From positions 124,001-188,000 of the forward strand of contig NZ_JACJKQ010000003.1 of assembly GCF_016901575.1 (NCBI RefSeq): a stretch of DNA of 64,000 nt, written 5' to 3'. This document shows, piece after piece, positions 42,983 to 51,882 of this stretch (within the stretch, counting starts at the first letter, position 1; the number at the start of each line of letters is the position of its first letter). The translations under genes were made by a program, and so were the position numbers. Source of the DNA: Enorma phocaeensis. GTDB taxonomy: Bacteria; Actinomycetota; Coriobacteriia; Coriobacteriales; Coriobacteriaceae. Under the pieces are notes generated by a model. The model was not told the origin of the DNA, made no database searches, and saw only the letters and a program-made list of their open reading frames with translations.

Positions 42983-45052
42983 ATGGGTGCACCCGAGACT
43001 GCCAAAGTGAGGAACGTCGTCTTGGTTGGCCAGGGAGGAGTAGGAAAGACCTCTCTGGCAGAAGCGATGTTGCACCTTTCAGGCAAAACTGCCCGCCTGG
43101 GTGGTCATGCGGGCACGAAGCCTACGCTTGACTATGATGCCGAGGAGGTCAAGCGCGGCGTTTCCATCTCCACATCGATCGCTCCGATCGACTGGAAAGA
43201 CCACCGCATCAACGTGTTGGATGCGCCTTGCTATCCCGATTTCATCGGTGACGCCTATGCGGCTATGAGCGTGTGCGAGACCGCGCTCTTTGTGGTTGAC
43301 GCTGCCGAGGGGCCGCAGCCCACAACCGTCAAGCTCTGGTATGCCGCCGAGGACCTGCGCCTCGCCCGCGCCGTCTTCATCAATCGTATCGATAAGGAGA
43401 ACGCCGACTACGATTCGACCATGGCGTTGCTGCGCGAGCGTTTTGGCATGCGTTTGGGCGCCGTGACCTTGCCGTGGGGCACGGGAGACGACTTTGAGGG
43501 CGTCATCGATATCGTGCGCATGAAGGCGCGCCACTGCGAGGGCGTGAAGCAGACCGAATACGACATTCCCGAGGAGTACCGCGCCCAGGCCGAGGCCGCG
43601 CGCGAGACGCTTTGCGAGCTCGTTGCCGAGGCGGACGATGACCTCATGGAGAAGTATCTCGAGGGCGAGCCGCTCACGCAGGACGAGGTCGAGAACCTTC
43701 TTGGCAAGGCGATCGCCCAGCGCCTCTTCGTCCCCGTGTTCGTCGGTTCCTGCACGCGCGAGCTCGGCGTCCACTCCGTCATGGATGACATCGTCACCTA
43801 CTTCCCGAGCCCTACGGATTACGGCGAGATGCCGCTTGTCGACGGCGACACCCTGAAGATCTCCTCGACCGACGACCGTCCGGTTGCCTTCGTCTTCAAG
43901 ACCCTGAACGACCCGCAGCAGGGACGCATCTCCTTCATCAAGGTCCTTACCGGTACCCTCACGCCGGGCATCGAGCTGGTGAACGCGCGCACCCGCAAGG
44001 GCGAGCGCCTGGCACACCTGTATGTCATGTGCGGCCGCGAGATGACCGAGGTCGGCAAGGCCGAGGCGGGCGATATTATCGTGACCACCAAGATCGCTGC
44101 CGACACCGGCGACACCCTGTCGGTCTCCGGCAAGGTAGAGGCCGCTGCCTTCCAGTTCCCCAACTCGCAGTACCGCATCGCCATCGAGGCCGAGAATCGT
44201 GGCGACGAGGAGAAGCTCTTCACCTTTGTCGAGCGCGCCTGCGACGCCGATCCCACCATGCATATCGATCGTGACGAGGAGACCGCCCAAACGATCATCT
44301 CTGCGGTGGGTGAGGCGCAGGTCTCCGTGCTGCTCAACAGGCTTGAGGAGCGTACGAAGGTCAAGGCTCATAGCGTGCCGATCAAGATTCCGTATCGCGA
44401 GACCATCCGCCGCGTCGCAAGCGCCCAGGGTCGCCATAAGAAGCAGACCGGCGGTGCCGGACAGTTTGGCGACTGCTGGCTGCGCGTCGAGCCGCTCACC
44501 GACGGCACGGACTACGAGTTTGTGGACGAGGTCGTCGGCGGCCACATTCCTCGCGCCCTCATCCCCGCGGTCGACAAGGGCGTCCAGGAGACCATGAAGG
44601 GCGGCGTGATCGCCGGCTTCCCGCTTACGGGCATCCGTGTTGCCGTCTACGACGGTTCGTATCACCCGGTCGACTCCAACGAGATGGCGTTCCGCACCGC
44701 CGCCCGTATCGGCCTGCAGAAGGCGTGTGCCGACGCGAGCCCCGTCGTGCTTGAGCCCATGGAGAACATCACCGTGACCATTCCTGAGAGCTATGCGGGC
44801 GCGGTCATGGGCGATGTGTCTGCGAGCCGCGGCCGCGTGACAGGCATGGACACCAACGATCGCGGCGACACCGTGGTCACGGCGACCGTGCCCTATGCCG
44901 AGCTCACGGACTATGCAACCCGCCTGCGCTCGCTGTCCCGCGGCACCGGTGACTTCACCACGGAGCCCGCCGGCTACGAGCAGGTTCCGCACGACGTGCA
45001 GGAGCGCCTGGTGAAGGAGTACCAGGACGCCCGCGCCGCTGGCAACAAGTAG
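42983..45052 (+). CDS. Elongation factor G paralogue (FusA2-like), altered GTPase motifs
   Basis: 689 residues from the ATG at 42983 (AAAGGAGGTTGCC in front). All five EF-G domains can be followed, e.g. FVFKTLNDPQQGRISFIKVLTGTL (II), EEKLFTFVERACDADPTMHIDRDEE (III) and GGHIPRALIPAVDKGVQETMKGG (IV). The GTPase centre deviates: the P-loop is GQGGVGKTS (canonical AHIDAGKTT), switch 2 is DAPCYPDF (canonical DTPGHVDF), so the catalytic His is Tyr, and NKxD is NRID. Such paralogues coexist with true EF-G in Actinomycetota and Bacteroides, and some are reported not to need GTP hydrolysis. It could work in translocation under starvation or in ribosome release. Not near the str operon. Confidence 0.88.
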   Translation: MGAPETAKVRNVVLVGQGGVGKTSLAEAMLHLSGKTARLGGHAGTKPTLDYDAEEVKRGVSISTSIAPIDWKDHRINVLDAPCYPDFIGDAYAAMSVCETALFVVDAAEGPQPTTVKLWYAAEDLRLARAVFINRIDKENADYDSTMALLRERFGMRLGAVTLPWGTGDDFEGVIDIVRMKARHCEGVKQTEYDIPEEYRAQAEAARETLCELVAEADDDLMEKYLEGEPLTQDEVENLLGKAIAQRLFVPVFVGSCTRELGVHSVMDDIVTYFPSPTDYGEMPLVDGDTLKISSTDDRPVAFVFKTLNDPQQGRISFIKVLTGTLTPGIELVNARTRKGERLAHLYVMCGREMTEVGKAEAGDIIVTTKIAADTGDTLSVSGKVEAAAFQFPNSQYRIAIEAENRGDEEKLFTFVERACDADPTMHIDRDEETAQTIISAVGEAQVSVLLNRLEERTKVKAHSVPIKIPYRETIRRVASAQGRHKKQTGGAGQFGDCWLRVEPLTDGTDYEFVDEVVGGHIPRALIPAVDKGVQETMKGGVIAGFPLTGIRVAVYDGSYHPVDSNEMAFRTAARIGLQKACADASPVVLEPMENITVTIPESYAGAVMGDVSASRGRVTGMDTNDRGDTVVTATVPYAELTDYATRLRSLSRGTGDFTTEPAGYEQVPHDVQERLVKEYQDARAAGNK

Positions 45053-45096
45053 GTTGTGCGGAGCGCTTTGCGCGAAGTGCAAGGTTTGAAAACGTA

Positions 45097-45130
45097 GCAG
45101 AGGGGCGCTCTCGGGCGCCCCTCTGCTTGC
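45097..45130 (+). terminator. Terminator of the EF-G paralogue gene
   Basis: A 12-bp stem GCAGAGGGGCGC (45097-45108) with GCGCCCCTCTGC (45115-45126), 6-base loop, then TTGC. Confidence 0.8.
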
Positions 45131-45179
45131 TTGCGCGGACGTTTCCGGGAGTGAGACAGACCTGCCGCTCACCCTGTTC

Positions 45180-45392
45180 TTACTTGTCGCCCTTCCTTTT
45201 GCGAGTGAGGCGGAGCGCCGCAGCTGAAAGGACTATGCCGGCAACGCCGGCAAGCGCGACGACGGCGGTGAGCGCGTCGTTGGTGAGAAGTTCTGGAAAG
45301 AAGAAAAGTGCAAGGAGTATGAGCAGGAGAATACCGGCTAGAACAGCTCGCATGGTGTTCAGTTCTTTTGGAGTCTGGTCGTTCTTGCTCAT
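45180..45392 (-). CDS. Small two-helix membrane protein
   Basis: 70 residues. Short polar N-terminus (MSKNDQTPKEL), helix 1 (MRAVLAGILLLILLALFFF), a brief loop (PELLTND), helix 2 (ALTAVVALAGVAGIVLSAAAL) and a basic end (RLTRKRKGDK). Both ends probably lie inside. No family recognised. It converges with the EF-G paralogue and follows larE on the minus strand with a 43-base gap. Confidence 0.6.
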   Translation of the reverse strand: MSKNDQTPKELNTMRAVLAGILLLILLALFFFPELLTNDALTAVVALAGVAGIVLSAAALRLTRKRKGDK

Positions 45393-45435
45393 GTGCCGTC
45401 GGCCCCCTTAAGTTGAACGAGCCGGCCGACGCTCT

Positions 45436-46329
45436 CTATCCAGAATGATATACCTCGGCGCGTGCGGCGACCCTGCGATTGCTGAGGCGCCGGAGCTCGT
45501 GGAGGATGGCGGGGGAAAGCCCGATTCCGCGATCGTTCCCCGAGGATTCGCTCGAGCGCCGTTCTGGCGCGGCCCCGACGTCTTCGGCCCCGCCTGCGGC
45601 GAGCGCCTCGAGGCAGGACAGGTCCTCATAGGCGGCTTCGATGCGAACCGAGCCGTCCTCGATGCGGGCGCGGACCTGTCTGAGGCCAAGGCCGTGCAGG
45701 TAGTCCTCGCACGCGCGGGCCACGTTGAGCTTCTCGGAGGTCAGGGGCTCCCCTGTCTTCACGCGCGTGGCGAGGCATGCGCCGGCAGGCAGGTTCCAGA
45801 CGGGGACGTCCCAGCTCCTCAGCAACGCGCGCTCCTCGCTTTTGTGCCAGCCCGTCTCTTGAAGGGGCGAGCGTACTCCAAGCTCACGCAAGGCCCGCAT
45901 GCCGGGTCGATCGTCATCGACGTCGTCGGCGTTGCTGCCGTCGATTACGCTTTGGATGCCGCGCGCCCGGGCTTCTGCAACCACGAGCGAGAAGCCTGCG
46001 AGCTTACATTGATAGCAGCGGTCGGGTGCGTTGCATGCAACCTTGGGCATGGAGAGGGTGTCGAGGGGAATCTCGATGAGGGGAAGGCCCATCGCGCTTT
46101 TGGTGCCGTCGGCTTCGACGTGCGCGAGCTGTCGTACCGAGTTCTGCTCGGGCGTTGCGGCAAAGGGATTGATGAGGTGCACGAGGGTTGTCGACCGCGG
46201 CATGAAACGCGCGCCCACCGCGGCGAGAAAGGTGCTATCGACGCCGCCGGAGAACCCGAGTGCCACGCCGCCGTAGCTTTTGAGCAGCGCGACAAGCTCT
46301 TCAAGCTTGTGGGTGAGATCGCTGGTCAT
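45436..46329 (-). CDS. larE: LarE-type sacrificial sulfur transferase (PP-loop ATPase)
   Basis: 297 residues from the ATG at 46329 (AAGGAG upstream). PP-loop ALGFSGGVDSTFLAAVG, the CX2C-bearing stretch APDRCYQCKLAGF, DGSNADD, and PLQETGWHKSEERALLRSW are LarE features. LarE adenylates a pyridinium dicarboxylate and gives sulfur from its own Cys to build the nickel-pincer cofactor of lactate racemase-type enzymes. No larA, larB or larC is seen in this window, so either they lie elsewhere or this homologue does another thiolation. It is divergent from the HAD gene. Confidence 0.85.
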   Translation of the reverse strand: MTSDLTHKLEELVALLKSYGGVALGFSGGVDSTFLAAVGARFMPRSTTLVHLINPFAATPEQNSVRQLAHVEADGTKSAMGLPLIEIPLDTLSMPKVACNAPDRCYQCKLAGFSLVVAEARARGIQSVIDGSNADDVDDDRPGMRALRELGVRSPLQETGWHKSEERALLRSWDVPVWNLPAGACLATRVKTGEPLTSEKLNVARACEDYLHGLGLRQVRARIEDGSVRIEAAYEDLSCLEALAAGGAEDVGAAPERRSSESSGNDRGIGLSPAILHELRRLSNRRVAARAEVYHSG

Positions 46330-46454
46330 GGTGCTCCTTGGGATAAATCGGCGCTGTGTGCCGGCTATGGCCATCAACGTCCCGTATTCTGGCACAATAG
46401 GCGGCGGAATCGAACGGGATTGGCATGGCGCCAACGTCACGGAGGGAAAGCGAT

Positions 46455-47105
46455 ATGATCAAGGCGGTCATCTTCGATATGGACGGCACCTTGGTAGATT
46501 CAGAGCGGCTGAGCGTCGAGTCGTGGAGGATCATGAGCGAGCAGACGGGCATCCGTCTCAGCTCCGATACGGTGGAGAGCTTCATCGGCCGTACGCGTGA
46601 GGGCGTCATCGACATCATCGCTGACCAGGTTGGCGATCACGGCCGTGCCGAAGAGCTGTACGGCCTGCATCGCAAGATCGAGAACGACCTTGCCGACAAA
46701 GGTCTTGAGCTCAAGCCGGGTGCTCGCGAGGTGCTCGATGCCTTGCGCGACGCCGGAACCCATGTCGGCCTGGCAACCTCTTCCCGTCTGCCGACCGTCC
46801 AAAGAAACTTCGCCCGCTTCGGCCTTATGGACCGCTTCGAGACGGTGACCTGCGGCGACGAGGTCGTCCACGGCAAGCCCGATCCCGAGATGTATGAGCT
46901 TGCGGCACGACGCGCAGGCGTGGGCAAGAGCGAGTGCGTGGCGGTAGAGGATTCCCCCAACGGGGTCCGCTCTGCACACGCAGCCGGCCTGCACGTCTTC
47001 ATGGTGCCCGATCGAATTGCTCCCACGCCCGAGATCGCAGGGATGTGCGACGGGGTGCTGGAAAGTCTCTTTGACCTTCTGCCTGCCATCGAGCGGCTGG
47101 GGTAG
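46455..47105 (+). CDS. HAD-superfamily sugar-phosphate phosphatase/phosphoglucomutase-like
   Basis: 216 residues from the ATG at 46455 (GGAGGGAAAG upstream). Motif I FDMDGTLVDSE (nucleophile and acid/base Asp), a helical cap, motif II ATSSR, motif III Lys in HGKPDPEMY, and motif IV VEDSPNGVRSAHAAG. The pattern is subfamily IA with a beta-phosphoglucomutase-like cap, so phosphosugar dephosphorylation or isomerisation is likely; the substrate is not evident. It converges with the LacI regulator gene 12 bases away. Confidence 0.88.
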   Translation: MIKAVIFDMDGTLVDSERLSVESWRIMSEQTGIRLSSDTVESFIGRTREGVIDIIADQVGDHGRAEELYGLHRKIENDLADKGLELKPGAREVLDALRDAGTHVGLATSSRLPTVQRNFARFGLMDRFETVTCGDEVVHGKPDPEMYELAARRAGVGKSECVAVEDSPNGVRSAHAAGLHVFMVPDRIAPTPEIAGMCDGVLESLFDLLPAIERLG

Positions 47106-47117
47106 CGCGGGGAGAGG

Positions 47118-48245
47118 CTATAGGTAGGCGCCCAGATTGGTCTCAGGAACCTGGGGGGAACGATGGGCGGAGCTGGTCGTGGCTGCTGCGCCGCGGGTGC
47201 TCGCTCGCTCAAGCAGGAAGGGGCGCACGGTCTCGATTCGCCGCGCGGGATGGTCCTCCGTACGAGGGCTCTGCACTCTGTTTCCAAGGCGTACATGGCT
47301 TGCCTGCGGCTCCTGCTCGGCCTCAATCATCTCGACGAGGAGCTGCACCCCTTTTCGACCCATCTCATAGCCTGCGGGCGCGCAGGTGGTAAGCGAGACG
47401 GCTCCGCTCCAGGCGAGGGGGTTGCCGTCGCAGCCTGCCACACGGATGTCTTCGGGGACCGAGAGTCCGGCGGCGCGAATTCCGGCAATGGCGCCCGTTG
47501 CCAACACGTCGCTGAGGGCGATGATGAAGTCGGGTCGCTCGGCACCGTCGCGTCGTGAGAGCTGCTGCCCCAACCCAAATCCGTCTCCCGACACGTCCCA
47601 TTCGCCTGCGTCGAGAACTTCGAGTTCGATGTCGGGGCGCGTCGAGAGCGACTCGCGGATTCCGGTGACGCGTCGTGAAAGCACGCCTTCATGCGCGCAT
47701 CCGATCACGGCGACGCGGCGCGCGCCGCATGATGCCGCATGCTCGGCGATGAGGCGACCCTGGGCCTCGTTGTCCGCCGTCACGAACGCGCCTTCGTCGG
47801 GGCCTTCGGCATCGAGGTATACGATGGGCACGGTCGGGTTGGGACGTGGTGTCCATGTGGGACGGGGGATGGGCTGGAAGAGCATGCCGGCAAGCTGGGT
47901 GCCCATGAAGTGGCGCAGCAGCTGCTCCTCAAGATCTTCGTCGCGTCCCGACACGGCGAAGATCAAGGAGTATCCATGCTTCTGCGCCTCGTTCTGCGCC
48001 CCGCTGATGATCTGGAGGCAAAAGCCGTGGTTGAGCTGGGGCAGTACCAGCCCGATCATGTTGTTGTGGCCTCCGGCGAGCATGCGGGCGCTCTGGTTGG
48101 GCGTATATCCTAGCTCCCGGATGGTCTCCTCGATAAGACGACGTGTCTCGGGCCGAACTTTTTCTGGATGGTTGAGCGCGTTGGAAACGGTGCCAAGGCT
48201 CACGCCCGCGGCGCGTGCGACGTCGATGATTTTCACCTTTGCCAT
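47118..48245 (-). CDS. LacI-family transcriptional repressor
   Basis: 375 residues from the ATG at 48245 (GGGGGG upstream). N-terminal LacI helix-turn-helix KIIDVARAAGVSLGTVSNALNHPEKV and hinge YTPNQSARMLAGG; then a periplasmic-binding-protein-like ligand domain (NMIGLVLPQLNHGFCLQIISGAQ; PEDIRVAGCDGNPLAWSGAVSLTTCAP). A ~45-residue Arg/Ser/Thr-rich C-terminal tail goes beyond usual LacI length. The palindrome at 48300-48317 upstream is a likely operator for autoregulation. The adjacent HAD gene suggests a sugar regulon. Confidence 0.9.
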   Translation of the reverse strand: MAKVKIIDVARAAGVSLGTVSNALNHPEKVRPETRRLIEETIRELGYTPNQSARMLAGGHNNMIGLVLPQLNHGFCLQIISGAQNEAQKHGYSLIFAVSGRDEDLEEQLLRHFMGTQLAGMLFQPIPRPTWTPRPNPTVPIVYLDAEGPDEGAFVTADNEAQGRLIAEHAASCGARRVAVIGCAHEGVLSRRVTGIRESLSTRPDIELEVLDAGEWDVSGDGFGLGQQLSRRDGAERPDFIIALSDVLATGAIAGIRAAGLSVPEDIRVAGCDGNPLAWSGAVSLTTCAPAGYEMGRKGVQLLVEMIEAEQEPQASHVRLGNRVQSPRTEDHPARRIETVRPFLLERASTRGAAATTSSAHRSPQVPETNLGAYL

Positions 48246-48299
48246 GGTGCCCCCCATGAATGGTGTCCCTGCAGCGTAGATACAGGTCATGATAGCAAA

Positions 48300-48317
48300 G
48301 ATTGAAGCGCTTTAATC
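48300..48317. promoter_or_regulatory. LacI-type operator
   Basis: GATTGAAGC|GCTTTAATC is an 18-base palindrome with one mismatch and the central CG of LacI-family operators. It sits 55 bases upstream of the LacI gene start. Confidence 0.65.
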
Positions 48318-48640
48318 CTGTGTATGGCGGTCCTTGCCGGCTTGAGTGCGGCGCAGGGGCATATCTTGGGAGGGCTGTGATCGAGCCACCCCGAGAAGGC
48401 GGGTGCCGAAAGGCCGATGGGTCACGCGCAGGGGCGTGCGGGGCGGCTCTTTCAGGTGCTCTGGCGCAAAACGATTCGGGTGGCCGACCGTCATGCTCTG
48501 GTCGCTCGCGACACCAAAGTGAATGAGGGGTCATGCTGGTATCGTGATTTACATACCAGATATCGCCACCGGGGCGACACTCCGCTAGAATTGCCTCATG
48601 CGAAGCCGCCGATGGCAGCAGAAACGAAGGAGCGTGCGGT
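48318..48640. other. Leader of glmS
   Basis: Holds a -10-like TAGAAT at 48586-48591 and a 7-bp inverted repeat CTGGTAT (48536-48542) / ATACCAG (48553-48559). Nothing resembling the glmS ribozyme core is apparent by eye. No gene is seen. Confidence 0.4.
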
Positions 48641-50506
48641 ATGTGTGGAATCGTGGGCTATACCGGCTTGGACGTGGCGAAAAACATCCTCGTCGACGGT
48701 TTGAAGCGTCTCGAGTATCGCGGATATGACTCGGCGGGCGTGGCCCTGGAGCGCGTCGCCCCAAACGGCTCGACGTCGATCGATGTCATTCGACGCGTCG
48801 GCAAGGTGGCGGGCCTCGAGTCAGAACTCGCTGCCGTCGATGCAGACGCGACCTGCGGCATCGGCCACACGCGCTGGGCGACGCACGGCCGCCCAAGTGT
48901 GGCAAACGCACATCCGCACACAAGCTGTGACGGCAGGATCGCCATCGTGCACAACGGCATCATCGAGAATTTCGCCGAACTCCGCGAGGCGCTGCAGGCA
49001 CGCGGCCATCATTTTGCGAGCGAGACCGACACCGAGGTGCTCGCCCATCTTATCGAAGAGGCCTACGACGGCCATGGTGGGCGCGAGGGGGCGCACGACC
49101 TTTTGACTGCGGTGCGCGAGGCGTGCACGCAGGTGGTCGGCGCCTACGGTCTTGCCGCCATGTGCGCCGATGAGCCCGGCGTGATCGTGGTGGCGCGCAA
49201 AGACTCGCCCATCGTCATCGGCCGCGGCGAGCGCGGCAGCTACGTCGCGTCCGATGTCATCGCGCTCATCGAGGCGACGCGAGACGTCGTGGTGCTTGAA
49301 GACGGCCAGTTTGCCCGCCTCACGCCCGAGGGCATCTCCTATACCGACGCCGAAGGCGCCGCCATCGAGCCCGTGGTCACGCATATCGACTGGGATATCG
49401 ATATGGCCGAGAAGGGCGGCTACCCCGACTTCATGATGAAGGAGATCTTTGAGCAGCCGCGCGTCGTTCGAGACACCCTTGTGGGCCGCATGGTGGGCGG
49501 GGAACTTTCTATTGACGAGCTGGGCCTCACGATGGAGGAGCTCAACCTCATCGATCGAGTATACGTAATCGCCTGCGGCACCAGCTATCATGCGGGCCTC
49601 ATCGCCAAGAACCTCATCGAGGCATGGGCCCGCATTCCTTGCGAGGTCGAGGCTGCAAGCGAGTTTCGCTACCGCAACCCCATCATCACCCCGTCCACGC
49701 TCGTGGTCGCGGTGTCTCAGTCGGGCGAGACGGCCGACACCCTCGCTGCCATTCGAGATGCGCGCATCAAGGGCGCGAAGGTCTTTGGCATCACCAACGT
49801 GGTGGGCAGCCCGGTGGCACGCGAGAGCGACGGCGTGATCTACACAAAGGCCAACAAAGAGATCGCGGTCGCCTCAACCAAGAGCTTTATCGGGCAGGTG
49901 GTAAGCCTGACGCTTCTTGCCCTGCTGCTTGCGCAGGTCAAGGGAAAGCTCACGACGGGACAGGTTCGCATGCTGTTTCGCGAGCTCGGCGATACGGCGG
50001 AACAGATCCAGCATATCCTCGATACCCAGGAGCAGGCAATTCATGAGGCGGCGTGCGCCTGCGTGGACGCGCAGTCGGCACTCTTTGTGGGGCGTGGCAT
50101 GGGCGCCGCCATCGCACACGAGGGGGCCCTCAAGCTCAAGGAAATCAGCTATCTGCACGCCGAGGCCTACGCTGCCGGCGAGATGAAGCATGGTCCCATC
50201 GCGCTTATCGACCCGGGATTCCCGGTAATCGCGGTGGCGACGCGCAGCCCGGTATATGACAAGACGGTCTCGAATCTCAAGGAGTGCGAGGCGCGCGGCG
50301 CGAAGATCATCGTGGTGGCGACCGAAGGGGATGCGGATATCACCGAGATCGCCGACCATGTCATCTATATTCCTGTGGTCCGCGACGCCTTTAGCCCGAT
50401 TACGGCGACGGTACCGCTGCAACTTCTGGCGCGCGAGGTTGCTATCATGCGTGGCTGCGACGTCGACCAGCCGCGAAATCTTGCGAAAAGCGTCACCGTC
50501 GAGTAG
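48641..50506 (+). CDS. glmS: Glutamine--fructose-6-phosphate aminotransferase
   Basis: 621 residues; GAAGGAG precedes the ATG. Cys2 is the glutaminase nucleophile (MCGIVGYTG), with RLEYRGYDSAG and GIGHTRWATHG in the amidotransferase half (to ~240). Two SIS domains follow (ACGTSYHAGLIAKNLIE, VSQSGETADTLAAIR; FVGRGMGAAIAHEGALKLKEISYLHAEAY), with the C-terminal DQPRNLAKSVTVE typical of GlmS. It makes glucosamine-6-phosphate for cell-wall synthesis. A hairpin at 50610-50635 follows. Confidence 0.97.
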   Translation: MCGIVGYTGLDVAKNILVDGLKRLEYRGYDSAGVALERVAPNGSTSIDVIRRVGKVAGLESELAAVDADATCGIGHTRWATHGRPSVANAHPHTSCDGRIAIVHNGIIENFAELREALQARGHHFASETDTEVLAHLIEEAYDGHGGREGAHDLLTAVREACTQVVGAYGLAAMCADEPGVIVVARKDSPIVIGRGERGSYVASDVIALIEATRDVVVLEDGQFARLTPEGISYTDAEGAAIEPVVTHIDWDIDMAEKGGYPDFMMKEIFEQPRVVRDTLVGRMVGGELSIDELGLTMEELNLIDRVYVIACGTSYHAGLIAKNLIEAWARIPCEVEAASEFRYRNPIITPSTLVVAVSQSGETADTLAAIRDARIKGAKVFGITNVVGSPVARESDGVIYTKANKEIAVASTKSFIGQVVSLTLLALLLAQVKGKLTTGQVRMLFRELGDTAEQIQHILDTQEQAIHEAACACVDAQSALFVGRGMGAAIAHEGALKLKEISYLHAEAYAAGEMKHGPIALIDPGFPVIAVATRSPVYDKTVSNLKECEARGAKIIVVATEGDADITEIADHVIYIPVVRDAFSPITATVPLQLLAREVAIMRGCDVDQPRNLAKSVTVE

Positions 50507-50609
50507 GCTGAGCCGCTCCCAGACAGTTCGCTTCGGTTGGTCGCAATCAGGTTGTGTAGCCGGCTGCATGTGGCAAGAGGCTGCAGGATTCACGTGTGGA
50601 GTCAAGGGC

Positions 50610-50635
50610 GCGGGACCGGCTGCGGCTGGTCCCGC
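50610..50635 (+). terminator. Hairpin after glmS
   Basis: GCGGGACC (50610-50617) pairs with GGTCCCGC (50628-50635); no T-run. Confidence 0.45.
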
Positions 50636-50658
50636 TCCGTCAGGTCGATGGGGCTTCG

Positions 50659-50881
50659 CTATCCCTCAAGGCCGAAGTGCCTCGCCGCCTCATCATCCGG
50701 CACGTACTCCAAGAGGTCGCCTGGCTGGCATGCAAGCGCTTCGCACATTGCTTCAAGCGTGGAGAAGCGAATGGCGCTGATCTTTCCCGTCTTGATGCGC
50801 GACAGGTTTACTGGCGAGATGCCGATGCTCTCGGCAAGCTCCTTGCTGCTGACCTTTCGTTATGTAATATCTGATAGCCAA
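50659..50881 (-). pseudogene. Remnant of a small XRE/Cro-CI family regulator (YozG-like)
   Basis: On the minus strand the frame ending at 50659 reads SSKELAESIGISPVNLSRIKTG, then a conserved stretch with STLEAMCEALACQPGDLLEYVPD, matching the last two-thirds of ~70-residue YozG-type HTH proteins. The N-terminal AIRYYI is still recognisable at 50878-50861 but in another frame. The ~7 residues between are missing and a TAA stands in the later frame. It therefore looks deleted and frameshifted. Its 5' part is now overlapped by the end of the lysR-type gene (ending ATT ACA TAA at 50860), so no intact start remains. Confidence 0.75.
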
Positions 50882-51750
50882 GAGCGCCAGGTATCGGCGA
50901 GGGCGCGAAAGCGTCCGGCATAGATGCTTCCTCGCTGCCAGATGAGCGTGAAGTCATGCGAGATGGTTAGGTCTGGCGGCGTGACGTCGGAAAGCGACCC
51001 TCTCTCCAGCTCATCGTTGGCGGCGACGCGATAGAGAAACGATATGCCGCCTCCGGCCTCGACACATGCCTTGATGGCGGCGATGCTGCCGATCTCAATG
51101 GCGCCTGCGAAATCTGCGAGCGAAAGGTCGCGGGCGGCGAGGTTGCGTTCGAGAATCTCGCGCGTCCCCGACCCGCTTTCACGCACGATGATGCGTCTTT
51201 CCAAGAGCGCGGCAAGCTCGGTTGCTCGTTCGCCGCGTGATCCAATAGCGATATAGGGCTCGGTCGACAAGGCCGTCCCTTCGAAGTCCGAGCAGTCGAA
51301 AGGGCCTTCGACGAGGGCGACGTCGATATCCCCTCGATCGAGCCGCGTTACCAACTCGTTGGTGTTTCCCACCACCATGGTGAGCCGCACGTCCGGGTCC
51401 GCGTCGAGTTGACGCGGAAGAATGCGGGGCATGACGTAGTCGGCGATGGTGCGCGTCGCTCCAAAGCGAAGGGTCATCTCTGCAGCCTCATCGGCTGCTG
51501 CGCGGACCTCGGCCGCGATGCGTGCGTCATCGTTCTCAAGACAGGAAAGGCGGAGGTACAAGATGTCTGCCGCCCGGGTGGGCGTGACGGCGCGTCCCTG
51601 TTTGACGAAGAGGCGCGCATCGAGCCGCTCCTCGAGCCAGCGAATATGCTGCGACACCGCCGGCTGTGACAGATGGAGTTCCTCGGCCGTGCGGGTAAAG
51701 CTGCGGCGACGATAGACTTCAAGAAACGTGTGCGTGCGCGGGTCGAGCAT
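50860..51750 (-). CDS. LysR-family transcriptional regulator
   Basis: 296 residues from the ATG at 51750 (TAGGAAC upstream; longer in-frame starts lack sites). N-terminal winged HTH: FLEVYRRRSFTRTAEELHLSQPAVSQHIRWLEERL. Effector domain follows (LRFGATRTIADYVMPRIL; IVRESGSGTREILE). The last codons come from the remnant XRE gene region. It is divergent from the YeiH-type gene, the common pairing for this LysR subgroup (YeiE/CysB-like), so it probably controls that gene. Confidence 0.9.
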   Translation of the reverse strand: MLDPRTHTFLEVYRRRSFTRTAEELHLSQPAVSQHIRWLEERLDARLFVKQGRAVTPTRAADILYLRLSCLENDDARIAAEVRAAADEAAEMTLRFGATRTIADYVMPRILPRQLDADPDVRLTMVVGNTNELVTRLDRGDIDVALVEGPFDCSDFEGTALSTEPYIAIGSRGERATELAALLERRIIVRESGSGTREILERNLAARDLSLADFAGAIEIGSIAAIKACVEAGGGISFLYRVAANDELERGSLSDVTPPDLTISHDFTLIWQRGSIYAGRFRALADTWRSWLSDIT

Positions 51751-51882
51751 GCAGTTCCTAACATAAGAAATCATTATGGGTAAATCAAAATATATCATTT
51801 TACATTATCTAATATGTCGCATACCATGGGCGCGCCCATCAACCGGACCAGACGCATAGATTCATCGAATGAGGGGTTGCCC
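51751..51882. promoter_or_regulatory. Divergent lysR/YeiH-type intergenic region
   Basis: AT-rich core at 51765-51815 (AAGAAATCATTATGGG; AAATATATCATTTTACATT) with repeated T-N11-A-type spacing, as expected for LysR binding. No precise site can be assigned by eye. Confidence 0.4.

Noticed and set aside
43079-45172. A 697-codon minus-strand frame opposite the EF-G paralogue
   Set aside because: No family signature; the plus-strand EF-G domains explain the DNA.
48318-48640. Possible glmS ribozyme
   Set aside because: The leader lacks the expected long G-rich pseudoknotted core close to the start codon, and the ribozyme is mainly known from Firmicutes.
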